The notes: generated by a model from the sequence alone, not told the origin. Shown: positions 1 to 5,932, counted from the stretch's first letter. The stretch is 10,072 bases of DNA from an uncultured Variovorax sp. (GCA_946478645.1 CAMLCW010000182.1:1-10072); one strand, 5' to 3'. Numbers and translations: made by a program.

Positions 1-76
1 GCACACACTGCGTCGTGCGCCTTGATTTGTCCGCTTTGGCATGCCTTCGCGACCCCGTAAATAGGGTGAACAGGCC

Positions 77-610
77 CTAGTTCCAGGCGCCGTCGTGTGC
101 TGCGCTGGCCTCGTCGATCAGCGCCGGGCCGATGCACTCGATCGGATGCGGCGAAGCGCGGAACACGTCGCGGCACGAGAGCTCGGCGTCGCGCTGGTCC
201 TGTCGCTCGCCGCGGAACGCGCGCAGGCGCTCGGCGTCGATGCCGAACACCACGCGGCCAATGTTCGACCAGAAGATCGCGCCCGCGCACATGACGCAGG
301 GCTCGCCCGATGCATAGATCGTGGCGCTTGCCAGTTCTTCGCGCGTGAGGCCGCGTCCCGCGAGCGCGCGCAGCGCGTTGACCTCGGCATGGGCCGTGCA
401 GTCGCCGGTCTCGCCGTTGCTGTTGGCCGCCTCGGCGAGCACCTCGCCGTCGGCCGAGACGATCACGGAGCCGAACGGCCGGTTGCCGCGGCGCCGCGCC
501 GCGTGCGACCAGACGATCGCCTTGCGCAGGTAGCGCTCGTCGCGTTCGTCGAGCGTGGCTTCGTCGGGAAGCGCGGTGTGGGTGGAGGTGATGAGGTTGC
601 TGAAGTTCAT
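77..610 (-). CDS. Zinc-dependent nucleoside/nucleobase deaminase (CMP/dCMP deaminase fold)
   Basis: A 177-residue cytosolic deaminase that should hydrolytically remove an exocyclic amino group from a purine or pyrimidine base or nucleoside. The two zinc-site motifs of the cytidine deaminase superfamily are intact: H74-A-E76 (zinc ligand and proton-shuttle Glu) and P104-C105-x-x-C108 (two zinc ligands), followed by AGAIFWSNIGRVVFGI, typical of guanine deaminase/TadA-like members. NRPFG near residue 43 is the usual substrate-loop start. The length fits guanine-deaminase-like proteins rather than the shorter TadA, and a 25-residue N-terminal tail precedes the domain. The ATG start overlaps the stop of the upstream binding-protein gene by 4 bp (ATGA), so the two are translationally coupled and the start is well supported. 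The exact substrate cannot be read from the sequence. Guanine, cytosine or a modified base are all possible; the neighbouring transporter protein and Rieske oxygenase suggest a catabolic role rather than tRNA editing. Confidence 0.9.
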   Translation of the reverse strand: MNFSNLITSTHTALPDEATLDERDERYLRKAIVWSHAARRRGNRPFGSVIVSADGEVLAEAANSNGETGDCTAHAEVNALRALAGRGLTREELASATIYASGEPCVMCAGAIFWSNIGRVVFGIDAERLRAFRGERQDQRDAELSCRDVFRASPHPIECIGPALIDEASAAHDGAWN

Positions 611-1647
611 GCCTTGGAAAGATTTCGTTCGTTGCGCGATGGCAGCATCGACGTGTTGAAGATCGCGTCGGACGCGGGCTTGACCTTGAGGCCGAAGACG
701 TCGACGACCTGGTCGACCTGCTGCTCCAGCGTGAGCTTGCGGATGTCGCCGAGGCCGTGCCCTTGCGTGTCGGCCGCGCCCACGTACTGTGCGGTGACGC
801 CCCAGCGCTCGAGTTCGACCTTCTCGTCGAGGATCGGTTCGCGCTGGCGCATGGCGGCAATGCTCGGCGCGGGATTGGCAAAGGTCTCGACGATGGCGCG
901 GTTGGTCCCGCGCAGGAAGGCCGCGACCACCTTGGGATTTTGCGCGATCAAATTGCTGCTCGCGAGGATGGCGTTGCCGTAGAGGTTGACGCCGGCATCC
1001 GAATACTTGAGCACCGAGAGTTCGTCCTGCTTCATGCGTGCGAACAGCGAGATCGCCGAGTCATGGAAATACGTGGCGGCATCGACGTCGCCGCGCACCA
1101 TCACGTTGTCGCGCGCCGAGAAGTCGGTGGTCTGCCACTGGAAGGCATCGCTGCGCATGCCCTGCCTGCGCGCCACCATCGGCCATGCGCGGCGGGTGGC
1201 CTCGACGGCGGCCGCGGCCACCTTCTTGCCCGCGAGGCTCTTGAAGTCGCCGGTGATGCCGCGGTCCTTGCGGCCGATGATCACGAACGGTGCGCGGTTG
1301 TAGTACTGGTACACCGCCTGCACCATCGGGGTGCCCGGATTCTGTGCATTGAACTCCACCAGCGAACTGATGTCGCCGAGTCCCATCTGGTACACGCCGC
1401 TCGCGATGCGCGTGATCGAGGCGACCGAGCCGGCACCGGTGTCGATGGTCACGTCCAGGCCTTCGTCCCGGTAGTAGCCCTTGCTGTGCGCAAGAAAGAA
1501 GGGCGCGGTCTGGCCGTTGATGCGGAAGTCGAGCGTGAATTTGACGGGCGTGAGCTTGTTGTTGCTGCCGCCCTGTGCGAGTACGCAGGGGGCGGCAAGG
1601 CTGGCGGCGCTGGTGGCTGCTGCGGCAAGAAAGAATCGGCGTTGCAT
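607..1647 (-). CDS. ABC transporter substrate-binding protein, NMT1/SsuA-like
   Basis: A 346-residue periplasmic solute-binding protein of the NMT1/THI5/SsuA class, whose members bind sulfonates, taurine, nitrate, pyrimidine precursors or aromatic acids. The N-terminus is an export signal: R3-R4-F-F-L fits the twin-arginine pattern (RRxFL), then an Ala-rich core, and cleavage is likely after V-L-A24. The Cys at 21 is preceded by Pro, so this is not a lipoprotein. The mature part opens with FTLDFRINGQTAPFFLAHSKG, and GYYRDEGLDVTI is the family's usual start of lobe 1. The ATG is preceded by GGAG seven bases upstream on the minus strand. It is the first gene of an operon with the deaminase. No permease or ATPase gene is visible; they may lie left of the window or elsewhere. 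The ligand is unknown. Confidence 0.9.
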   Translation of the reverse strand: MQRRFFLAAAATSAASLAAPCVLAQGGSNNKLTPVKFTLDFRINGQTAPFFLAHSKGYYRDEGLDVTIDTGAGSVASITRIASGVYQMGLGDISSLVEFNAQNPGTPMVQAVYQYYNRAPFVIIGRKDRGITGDFKSLAGKKVAAAAVEATRRAWPMVARRQGMRSDAFQWQTTDFSARDNVMVRGDVDAATYFHDSAISLFARMKQDELSVLKYSDAGVNLYGNAILASSNLIAQNPKVVAAFLRGTNRAIVETFANPAPSIAAMRQREPILDEKVELERWGVTAQYVGAADTQGHGLGDIRKLTLEQQVDQVVDVFGLKVKPASDAIFNTSMLPSRNERNLSKA

Positions 1648-1704
1648 GGTGGGGCTCCGGAGTCGGTCGTCTTGGATCCCTCCCGCGGTGGCAGGAGGCG
1701 TCGC

Positions 1705-1892
1705 AAGAGCAATTTCCGGGCGGGCGCACGTGATTGGTGCGTGCGCTGCTGAACGCTTCTACTCTTGCATGGGCTGATGCACGACGCATGCCAGCGCGGT
1801 TCGCCGCGAGCGGGCACAATCCGGGCGCGCAACTTGCATGGCAGGTGGCGCAGAGTAGAAGCGTTCAGCCCTCGCGGCGGGAAATTGCTCTT
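1705..1892. repeat. Paired inverted cis-elements (18-nt block A and 13-nt block B)
   Basis: Block A, AGAGTAGAAGCGTTCAGC, lies at 1852-1869 on the plus strand and, identically, on the minus strand at 1765-1748. Block B, GGAAATTGCTCTT, lies at 1880-1892 on plus and at 1717-1705 on minus. Read towards each gene the order is the same: A, then B, then the start codon. The A-to-B gap is 10 nt before the oxygenase and 30 nt before the binding protein, a difference of 20 nt, close to two helical turns. Block A contains the dyad GAA-GCG-TTC. Sequence between the blocks is not conserved, which favours retained regulator or promoter sites over a simple recent inverted duplication. The bound factor is unknown. 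Confidence 0.75.
1724..1746. promoter_or_regulatory. Dyad GCGCACG-N9-CGTGCGC, possible operator
   Basis: Perfect 7-bp arms (1724-1730 and 1740-1746) around a 9-nt spacer. The dyad sits within the 30-nt gap between blocks A and B on the binding-protein side and has no counterpart on the oxygenase side. The 5' arm overlaps a CACGTG hexamer. It may be a regulator site specific to the transporter/deaminase operon; alternatively it is a chance GC-rich dyad. Confidence 0.35.
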
Positions 1893-1921
1893 TCAAGTTC
1901 GTCCGTACCCACGTGCAACAG

Positions 1922-1927
1922 AAGGAG
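1922..1927 (+). promoter_or_regulatory. Shine-Dalgarno AAGGAG for the Rieske oxygenase gene
   Basis: AAGGAG lies six bases before the ATG at 1934. This decides for that start over the in-frame GTG at 1913, which lies upstream of the ribosome-binding site and lacks one of its own. Confidence 0.85.
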
Positions 1928-1933
1928 TCCCGC

Positions 1934-2986
1934 ATGCTCGTTTCCCGTCAACCCGTCTTCCGCAAGTTCTGGCATGCCGTCATGCCGCTGAGCGAACTTG
2001 CCGCCGGCCCGAAGCCTTTCAGGCTGCTGGGCGAAGACATCGTTCTCTTCATCGATGCCGAGGGCCAGCCGGCCGCGCTGCGCGACCGCTGCTGCCATCG
2101 CACCGCGAAACTCTCGAAGGGCTGGTGTGTCGATGGCCAGGGCAAGGCCTGCGGGCAGGGTGCGATCCAGTGCGGCTACCACGGCTGGACCTACGACCGC
2201 AGCGGCCAGGTGATCCGCATCCCGCAGTACGAAGCCGATCGCAAGATCCCGCCCGACTACCGCACCACCGCCTACCGCTGCACCGCGCGCTACGGCTACG
2301 CCTGGGTGGCGCTCGAGGAGCCGGTCGCCGACATCCCGGCGATTCCGGAGTTCGGCGATCCGGGCTACCGCACCATCTTCCAGTTCTACGAAGAGTGGCA
2401 GACCAGCCCCTTGCGTGCGCTCGAGAATTCGTTCGACAACTCGCACTTCAGCTTTGTGCACCGCGCCACCTTCGGCGTGGCCGCGAGCCCGAAGCCGAGC
2501 CGCTACGAGCTGGTGGAGAACGAGGGCGGCTTCTATGCCGAGACGGTGATCGAAGCGGCCAACCCGGCCAAGTTCCATGCAATCAGCGGCGTGACCGATG
2601 CGATCACCACGCGCCACATGCGCAATGCCTACTTCATGCCGTTCTCGCGCCGTCTCGACATCGAGTACCCGAGCGGGGTGCGCCACATCATCATCAACTG
2701 CTTCACGCCGATCGACGACACGCGCATGCAGCTGTGCCAGTGGCTCTTCCGCAACGACACCGAGGTCGACTGCCCGGCGCAGCTGCTGATCGACTTCGAC
2801 GAGGAGATCACGCGCGAGGACAAGGACATCCTCGAGTCGACCGACCCCGACGCGGTGGTCGACACCCGCCGCCGCGGCATCGAGTACTCGATGGATTCGG
2901 ACCGCCCCGGCATGCTGATCCGCAAGCACCTGATGCAGTTGCTGGCGCGGTATGGGGAGGCGGAGGTGTATCGGCAGGCGGCTTGA
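1934..2986 (+). CDS. Rieske [2Fe-2S] non-heme-iron oxygenase, alpha subunit
   Basis: A 350-residue terminal oxygenase component that would use an electron-transfer partner and O2 to hydroxylate or dealkylate a substrate in the cytosol. The Rieske cluster ligands are C53-x-H55 and C80-x-x-H83 (CGYHGWTYD). The mononuclear iron site shows E164-N-x-x-D168-x-x-H171-x4-H176, where D168 is the bridging residue between centres. E295-D296-x-x-I-L-E301 supplies the probable third iron ligand. The single-subunit size and C-terminal layout match the vanillate demethylase/dicamba/methylxanthine N-demethylase branch rather than two-subunit ring dioxygenases. RDRCxHRxAKLS recalls NdmA-type N-demethylases (from memory). 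Odd: 24 residues separate the two Rieske half-motifs, against roughly 15-17 usually, and this loop adds C65 and C73. No reductase gene is nearby. It is divergent from the transporter/deaminase operon and shares its cis-elements. The substrate is unknown. Confidence 0.92.
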   Translation: MLVSRQPVFRKFWHAVMPLSELAAGPKPFRLLGEDIVLFIDAEGQPAALRDRCCHRTAKLSKGWCVDGQGKACGQGAIQCGYHGWTYDRSGQVIRIPQYEADRKIPPDYRTTAYRCTARYGYAWVALEEPVADIPAIPEFGDPGYRTIFQFYEEWQTSPLRALENSFDNSHFSFVHRATFGVAASPKPSRYELVENEGGFYAETVIEAANPAKFHAISGVTDAITTRHMRNAYFMPFSRRLDIEYPSGVRHIIINCFTPIDDTRMQLCQWLFRNDTEVDCPAQLLIDFDEEITREDKDILESTDPDAVVDTRRRGIEYSMDSDRPGMLIRKHLMQLLARYGEAEVYRQAA

Positions 2987-3002
2987 ATACGGGATCGGAC
3001 TT

Positions 3003-3116
3003 CCGGACGCAGAAGAAATACAAGAACCACGCAGAAGTCGCAGAAGAAGACACTCAAGATTATTTCTTGGTCTTCTTTTGCGACTTCTGCGAAACCTTCG
3101 CGTCCTCTGCGTCCGG
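3003..3116. repeat. 114-bp palindromic intergenic repeat with CGCAGAAG units
   Basis: The element begins CCGGACGCAGA (3003-3013) and ends with its exact complement TCTGCGTCCGG (3106-3116). Inside, 22-nt arms at 3030-3051 and 3070-3091 are complementary with one mismatch, and a further CAAG/CTTG pair (3055-3058, 3066-3069) closes the loop. The arms are built of repeated CGCAGAAG. The stretch is clearly richer in A/T than its surroundings. It fills almost all of the gap between two convergent genes. The architecture is that of a REP/MITE-like dispersed repeat; related CGCAGAG-type intergenic repeats occur in many proteobacteria (recalled, not searched). Confidence 0.75.
3030..3091. terminator. 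Long hairpin between convergent genes, possible two-way terminator
   Basis: The inner 22-bp stem of the palindromic repeat would form a strong hairpin in either transcript. It lies 43 bp after the oxygenase stop and 38 bp after the dadA stop. Several T-rich and A-rich tracts flank the loop, but there is no clean T-run directly after the stem, so intrinsic termination is only plausible. Confidence 0.4.
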
Positions 3117-3128
3117 CAATCCGCTTTC

Positions 3129-4430
3129 TCAGGCCGTTGCAGTAGCAGGGCGTGTGCTTCGTGGCCGTGCCGAACCCGCCTCATAGCGGTCCATCGCAAG
3201 CCCATCGGTGCGAATCTCGGGGCGCTGGCCGGTGACGATGTCGGCGATGAGCTTGCCCGAGCCACAGGCCATGGTCCAGCCGAGCGTGCCGTGGCCGGTG
3301 TTGAGGAACAGGTTGGCATAGCGCGTGGCGCCGACGATCGGGGTGCCGTCGGGCGTCATCGGGCGCAGGCCGGTCCAGAAAGTGGCGCGCGGCAGGTCGC
3401 CGCCGGGGAACAGGTCGCTCACCACTTTCTCCAGCGTGGCGCGGCGCGCGGGATTGAGCCGCAGGTCGAAGCCGCCGAGCTCGGCCATGCCGCCCACGCG
3501 GATGCGGTTGTCGAAACGCGTGACGGCCACCTTGTAGGTCTCGTCGAGCACGGTCGATTGCGGCGCCAGCGCTTCGTCGACGAGCGGCACGGTCAATGAG
3601 TAGCCCTTGACCGGGTACACCGGAATGTCGAGGCCGAGCGACGCGACCGCCGCGCGCGAGTAGCTGCCGAAGGCCATCACGTAGCGGTCGGCCCTGAGGA
3701 TCTTGCCGGCGGTGGTGCGCACGCCCGTGATGCAGTCGCCCGCCATCTCGAGCGCGGCGATTTGCTGCCTGAAGCGGAACTCGACACCCAGGCCGCGCGC
3801 GATCTCGGCCAGCCCGCGCGTGAACAGATGGCAGTCGCCGGTCTCGTCGTTGGGCAGGCGCAGCCCGCCCGTGAGCCGGTCGCGCGCACCGGCCAGCGCC
3901 GGCTCGACGCGGGCGAGCGCATCGCGCGCGAGCAGCTCGTAAGGCACGCCGCATTCCTCGAGCACCGCGATGTCGCGCTGCACCGCGTCGAGCTGCGCCT
4001 GGGTGCGAAAGAGCTGCAGCGTGCCGCCGGTGCGGTGTTCGTACTGCAGGCCGGTTTCGGCACGCAGCTGCTGCAGGCAGCCGCGGCTGTACTCGGCCAG
4101 GCGCACCATGCGTTCCTTGTTGACGGCATAGCGCTCTGGCGAGCAGTTGCGCAGCATCGCGGCCATCCAGCGCAGCTGGAACAGCGTGCCGTCGGGCCGC
4201 ACCGCGAGCGGCGCATGCTTCTGGAACATCCACTTGAGCGCCTTCAGCGGAATGCCCGGCGCCGCCCATGGCGTGGAGTAGCCCGGCGACACCTGGCCCG
4301 CATTGGCGAAGCTGGTTTCCTCGGCCGGGCCGGCCTGGCGGTCGAGCAGCGTCACGTCGGCACCCGAGCGCGCGAGGTAGTAGGCCGTCGTGGTGCCGAT
4401 CACGCCGCCGCCGAGAACGATGACTTTCAT
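3129..4430 (-). CDS. dadA: D-amino-acid dehydrogenase (FAD), DadA
   Basis: A 433-residue flavoprotein that oxidatively deaminates D-amino acids, typically D-alanine to pyruvate and ammonia, passing electrons to the respiratory quinone pool at the inner membrane. The N-terminal FAD-binding Rossmann motif is VLGGGVIG (G7, G9, G12). [22 protein letters not shown] around residues 38-59 is diagnostic of DadA, and the C-terminal [14 protein letters not shown] and [16 protein letters not shown] segments close the flavin site. Length equals the family norm (about 432). The ATG at 4430 gives the canonical [12 protein letters not shown] start; its ribosome-binding site is weak. It is divergent from an Lrp-type regulator gene, the arrangement usual for dadA control. 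No alanine racemase gene (dadX) is adjacent, so racemisation of L-alanine would depend on a gene elsewhere. Confidence 0.96.
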   Translation of the reverse strand: MKVIVLGGGVIGTTTAYYLARSGADVTLLDRQAGPAEETSFANAGQVSPGYSTPWAAPGIPLKALKWMFQKHAPLAVRPDGTLFQLRWMAAMLRNCSPERYAVNKERMVRLAEYSRGCLQQLRAETGLQYEHRTGGTLQLFRTQAQLDAVQRDIAVLEECGVPYELLARDALARVEPALAGARDRLTGGLRLPNDETGDCHLFTRGLAEIARGLGVEFRFRQQIAALEMAGDCITGVRTTAGKILRADRYVMAFGSYSRAAVASLGLDIPVYPVKGYSLTVPLVDEALAPQSTVLDETYKVAVTRFDNRIRVGGMAELGGFDLRLNPARRATLEKVVSDLFPGGDLPRATFWTGLRPMTPDGTPIVGATRYANLFLNTGHGTLGWTMACGSGKLIADIVTGQRPEIRTDGLAMDRYEAGSARPRSTRPATATA

Positions 4431-4558
4431 GGGTATCTACCGGTATAAAGGTGAATAGCCAGAATTTATGCTTCAGAATGAAGTGGATTCCATCGAAATT
4501 GGCGCCAACACAGCGAAAACAACTGCCGAACCGCGGGCAATGCCCCGCGCCAAGTGAA
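4431..4558. promoter_or_regulatory. dadA/Lrp divergent promoter region
   Basis: This 128-bp spacer is A/T-rich in its left half. AGAATTTATGCT at 4461-4472 has the dyad AGnATnnATnCT, close to the AG-(A/T-rich)-CT form of Lrp sites. It is followed directly by CTTC-N5-GAAG (4471-4483). These are candidate sites for the neighbouring Lrp-family protein, controlling dadA and itself. Promoter hexamers are not clear by eye. Confidence 0.5.
4532..4549 (+). promoter_or_regulatory. Leader hairpin upstream of the Lrp-type gene
   Basis: CGCGGG (4532-4537) pairs with CCCGCG (4544-4549) around a 6-nt loop, ending 9 bases before the ATG at 4559. That is the place where a Shine-Dalgarno would be sought, and none better than AAGTGA is present. 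It could limit translation, or be incidental in GC-rich DNA. Confidence 0.3.
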
Positions 4559-5026
4559 ATGCCCGAACTCGACCGCATCGACCGCAAGATCCTCGACGTG
4601 CTGCAGCGCCAGGGCCGCATCTCAATGACCGAGCTTGCCGAGCGCATCGGGCTGTCGCCCTCGCCCTGCACCGAGCGCGTGAAGCGCATGGAGCGCGAGG
4701 GCGTGATCAGCGGCTACCACGCCCATGTCTCGCCCGAGGCGCTGGGCAAGACGCTCTTGGTGTTCGTCGAGATCAAGCTCTCGGCCAAGTCGGGCGACGT
4801 GTTCGACAAAGTGCGCAAGGAGCTGCTGCACATGCCTGAGGTGCTCGAATGCCACCTGGTCTCGGGCAGCTTCGACTACCTCGTGAAGGCGCGGCTCGGC
4901 GGCATGAGCGAGTACCGGCACCTGCTCGGCGACATCCTCAAGAAGCTGCCGGTGGCGGCCGAGTCGCACAGCTACGTGGTGATGGAGGAGATCAAGGAAA
5001 CGCTGGTGCTGGCCACCGACCGCTGA
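4559..5026 (+). CDS. Lrp/AsnC-family transcriptional regulator (DadR-like)
   Basis: A 155-residue DNA-binding regulator. The N-terminal winged helix-turn-helix covers about residues 3-60 (LDRIDRKILDVLQRQGRISM, then LAERIGLSPSPCTERVKRME), and the C-terminal RAM/AsnC ligand-binding domain contains HLVSGSFDYLVKARL. The size matches Lrp (about 150-165). The frame is open back to 4451, but the MPELDRIDRKILD start at 4559 is the standard Lrp N-terminus; the upstream 36 codons do not resemble the family. It is transcribed divergently from dadA, so by analogy with Pseudomonas DadR it probably activates dadA in response to alanine or leucine. A more global Lrp role is also possible. It is the only regulator adjacent to dadA. 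Confidence 0.9.
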   Translation: MPELDRIDRKILDVLQRQGRISMTELAERIGLSPSPCTERVKRMEREGVISGYHAHVSPEALGKTLLVFVEIKLSAKSGDVFDKVRKELLHMPEVLECHLVSGSFDYLVKARLGGMSEYRHLLGDILKKLPVAAESHSYVVMEEIKETLVLATDR

Positions 5027-5084
5027 ACGGACTGGCGCCTCGGCGGCTACCATCGCCGGCCATGCCCCTTCCAAGGACCGCCCC

Positions 5085-5489
5085 ATGAGCCTTTCGATCC
5101 GCCGCGACGGCAGCACCGGCACGCGCCACATCCTCAAGATCCGCAACCACGAGATCGCGGTCGATGCCTCGCCGGCGGGCGGCGGCAGTGACGCGGGCCC
5201 CGAGCCGCACGATCTCTACGATGCATCACTGGCGGCCTGCAAGGCGCTCACCGTGCTGATCTATGCGCGCCGCAAGGGCATCCCGGTCGAAGACATCGAG
5301 GTCGTGGTCGACCGCGACGACAGCGAGGAGCGCAAGGGCGTCTACCGGCTCGACGCCAAGCTGCGCGTGAGCGGCGAGCTCAGCGAGGCGCAGCGCGACG
5401 AACTGATGCGCGTGGCCGCCAAGTGCCCGGTGCACAAGCTCATGACCGAGGTGAAGACCGAGATCCAGACCGGCTGGGCTGCCGACTGA
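5085..5489 (+). CDS. OsmC/Ohr-family protein, probable thiol peroxidase
   Basis: A 134-residue cytosolic protein of the OsmC family, whose members reduce organic hydroperoxides with a reactive cysteine pair and take electrons from lipoylated or low-molecular-weight thiols. Both conserved cysteines are present: C52 in DLYDASLAACKALTV and C114 in AAKCPVHKLM. The length is typical. The ATG at 5085 has AAGGA seven bases upstream. It lies 58 bp downstream of the Lrp-type gene on the same strand, so read-through is possible, but the function suggests separate control. It is convergent with an HxlR-type regulator gene 27 bp further on. The physiological substrate (organic hydroperoxide, or none in some subfamilies) is not deducible. 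Confidence 0.9.
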   Translation: MSLSIRRDGSTGTRHILKIRNHEIAVDASPAGGGSDAGPEPHDLYDASLAACKALTVLIYARRKGIPVEDIEVVVDRDDSEERKGVYRLDAKLRVSGELSEAQRDELMRVAAKCPVHKLMTEVKTEIQTGWAAD

Positions 5490-5501
5490 CACTGCAGCCG
5501 C

Positions 5502-5513
5502 CCCGCGCGCGGG
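5502..5513. terminator. Perfect 12-bp GC palindrome between convergent genes
   Basis: CCCGCGCGCGGG lies between the convergent osmC-like and HxlR stop codons. It could help end both transcripts, but there is no T-run and the stem is short, so this is weak. Confidence 0.25.
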
Positions 5514-5516
5514 CCG

Positions 5517-5870
5517 TCAGTCTTCGGCCGACGCGAGCTTGCGCGCCGCCGCCACGCGCTTGGCGTAGCGGTCGCCCCAGTCGGCCAGCGGACCGAGTGC
5601 CGCATTGAGCGTGGCGCCGAGCTTCGTCTCCGAATATTCCACGCGCGGCGGCACCTCGCGGAACACTTCGCGCGCGACGACGCCGTCGGTCTCGAGTTCG
5701 CGCAACTGCTGGATCAGCATCTTCTCGCTGATGCCCGGCAGCATCCGCCTGAGTTCGCCGAAGCGGCGCGGCTGCAGATGCAGCTCCCAGAGGATCAGCG
5801 CCTTCCATTTGCCGCCGATGACCTCGAATGCGGGCCCGATGCCGCAGACGTAAGGCTTCTTCGATGCCAT
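5517..5870 (-). CDS. HxlR-family winged-helix transcriptional regulator
   Basis: A 117-residue DNA-binding protein with the single HxlR domain. AFEVIGGKWKALILWELHLQ (residues 14-33) and RFGELRRMLPGISEKMLIQQ (36-55), followed by LRELETDGVVAREV and PPRVEYSET, make up the helix-turn-helix and wing. The start is supported by GGAG eight bases upstream of the ATG on the minus strand. C9 sits at the position where redox- or electrophile-sensing members (YodB/QorR/HypR type) carry their regulatory cysteine, so an oxidative or quinone signal is conceivable. It is divergent from the imine-reductase-like gene, with a large near-palindrome between them; it most likely represses both itself and that gene. 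The convergent neighbour is an OsmC-like thiol peroxidase gene. Confidence 0.92.
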   Translation of the reverse strand: MASKKPYVCGIGPAFEVIGGKWKALILWELHLQPRRFGELRRMLPGISEKMLIQQLRELETDGVVAREVFREVPPRVEYSETKLGATLNAALGPLADWGDRYAKRVAAARKLASAED

Positions 5871-5894
5871 GCCGTTCGCTCCAATACTGCTGTT

Positions 5895-5932
5895 TTGGTG
5901 AGTACCTCACTTTATTGTAGGTACTTGACCAA
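5895..5932. promoter_or_regulatory. 38-bp near-palindrome, probable HxlR operator
   Basis: AGTACCT (5901-5907) and AGGTACT (5919-5925) are perfect inverted arms around 11 nt. The symmetry extends to TTGGT (5895-5899) and ACCAA (5928-5932) with one extra base on the right. Inside the left arm GTGAG-TAC-CTCAC (5898-5910) is itself a dyad. A minus-strand TACAAT (complement of 5914-5919) sits in the centre as a possible -10 for the HxlR gene. TTGACC (5925-5930) could be a -35 for the oxidoreductase gene, though its -10 is poor. GTAC-containing dyads are typical for HxlR proteins. Confidence 0.7.

Larger units (their letters stand above)
1648..1933. promoter_or_regulatory. Divergent control region between binding-protein operon and Rieske oxygenase gene
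   Basis: This is the longest non-coding stretch in the window (286 bp). Frames that remain open through it have no family resemblance. It holds two short blocks, each present once in front of each divergent gene, a 7-bp dyad on the binding-protein side, and a CACGTG hexamer in each half (1727-1732 and 1910-1915). CTTGCATGG also occurs twice as a direct repeat (1764-1772 and 1833-1841). No convincing sigma-70 promoter pair was found by eye in either direction, so promoter positions are undetermined. Confidence 0.6.

Noticed and set aside
1..42. A minus-strand ATG at 42-40 opens a 14-codon frame (MPKRTNQGARRSVC) running off the left edge and could be the next operon gene.
   Set aside because: Too short to judge; AAGG sits only one base from the ATG, an unsuitable spacing, and there is no recognisable family start.
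1585..1587. Cys at residue 21 of the binding protein as a lipoprotein attachment site.
   Set aside because: The preceding residues A-A-P do not form a lipobox; a Sec/Tat-type cleavage after VLA fits better.
757..1752. A 331-codon plus-strand open frame opposite the binding-protein gene.
   Set aside because: It is an antisense shadow without any motif; the minus-strand frame has a signal peptide, ribosome-binding site and family match.
1876..1888. GG and TTGC around block B considered as a sigma-54 promoter.
   Set aside because: The GG to GC spacing is 9 rather than 10, and the minus-strand copy of block B lacks the GG, so the shared block is not a sigma-54 site.
1913..1933. In-frame GTG at 1913 as the start of the Rieske oxygenase.
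   Set aside because: It lies upstream of the AAGGAG that serves the ATG at 1934, and the added seven residues contain the translated ribosome-binding site.
1765..3319. Very long open frames on the plus strand (1765-3186) and minus strand (1865-3319) overlapping the Rieske gene.
   Set aside because: Both are Arg/Pro/Ala- or His/Val-rich shadow frames of a GC-rich gene; they contain no domain motifs and run through the intergenic repeat, while the oxygenase frame holds all catalytic motifs.
4451..4558. A 36-residue N-terminal extension of the Lrp-type regulator starting at 4451.
   Set aside because: The family starts at MPELDRIDRKI; the upstream codons cover the presumed operator and show no homology.
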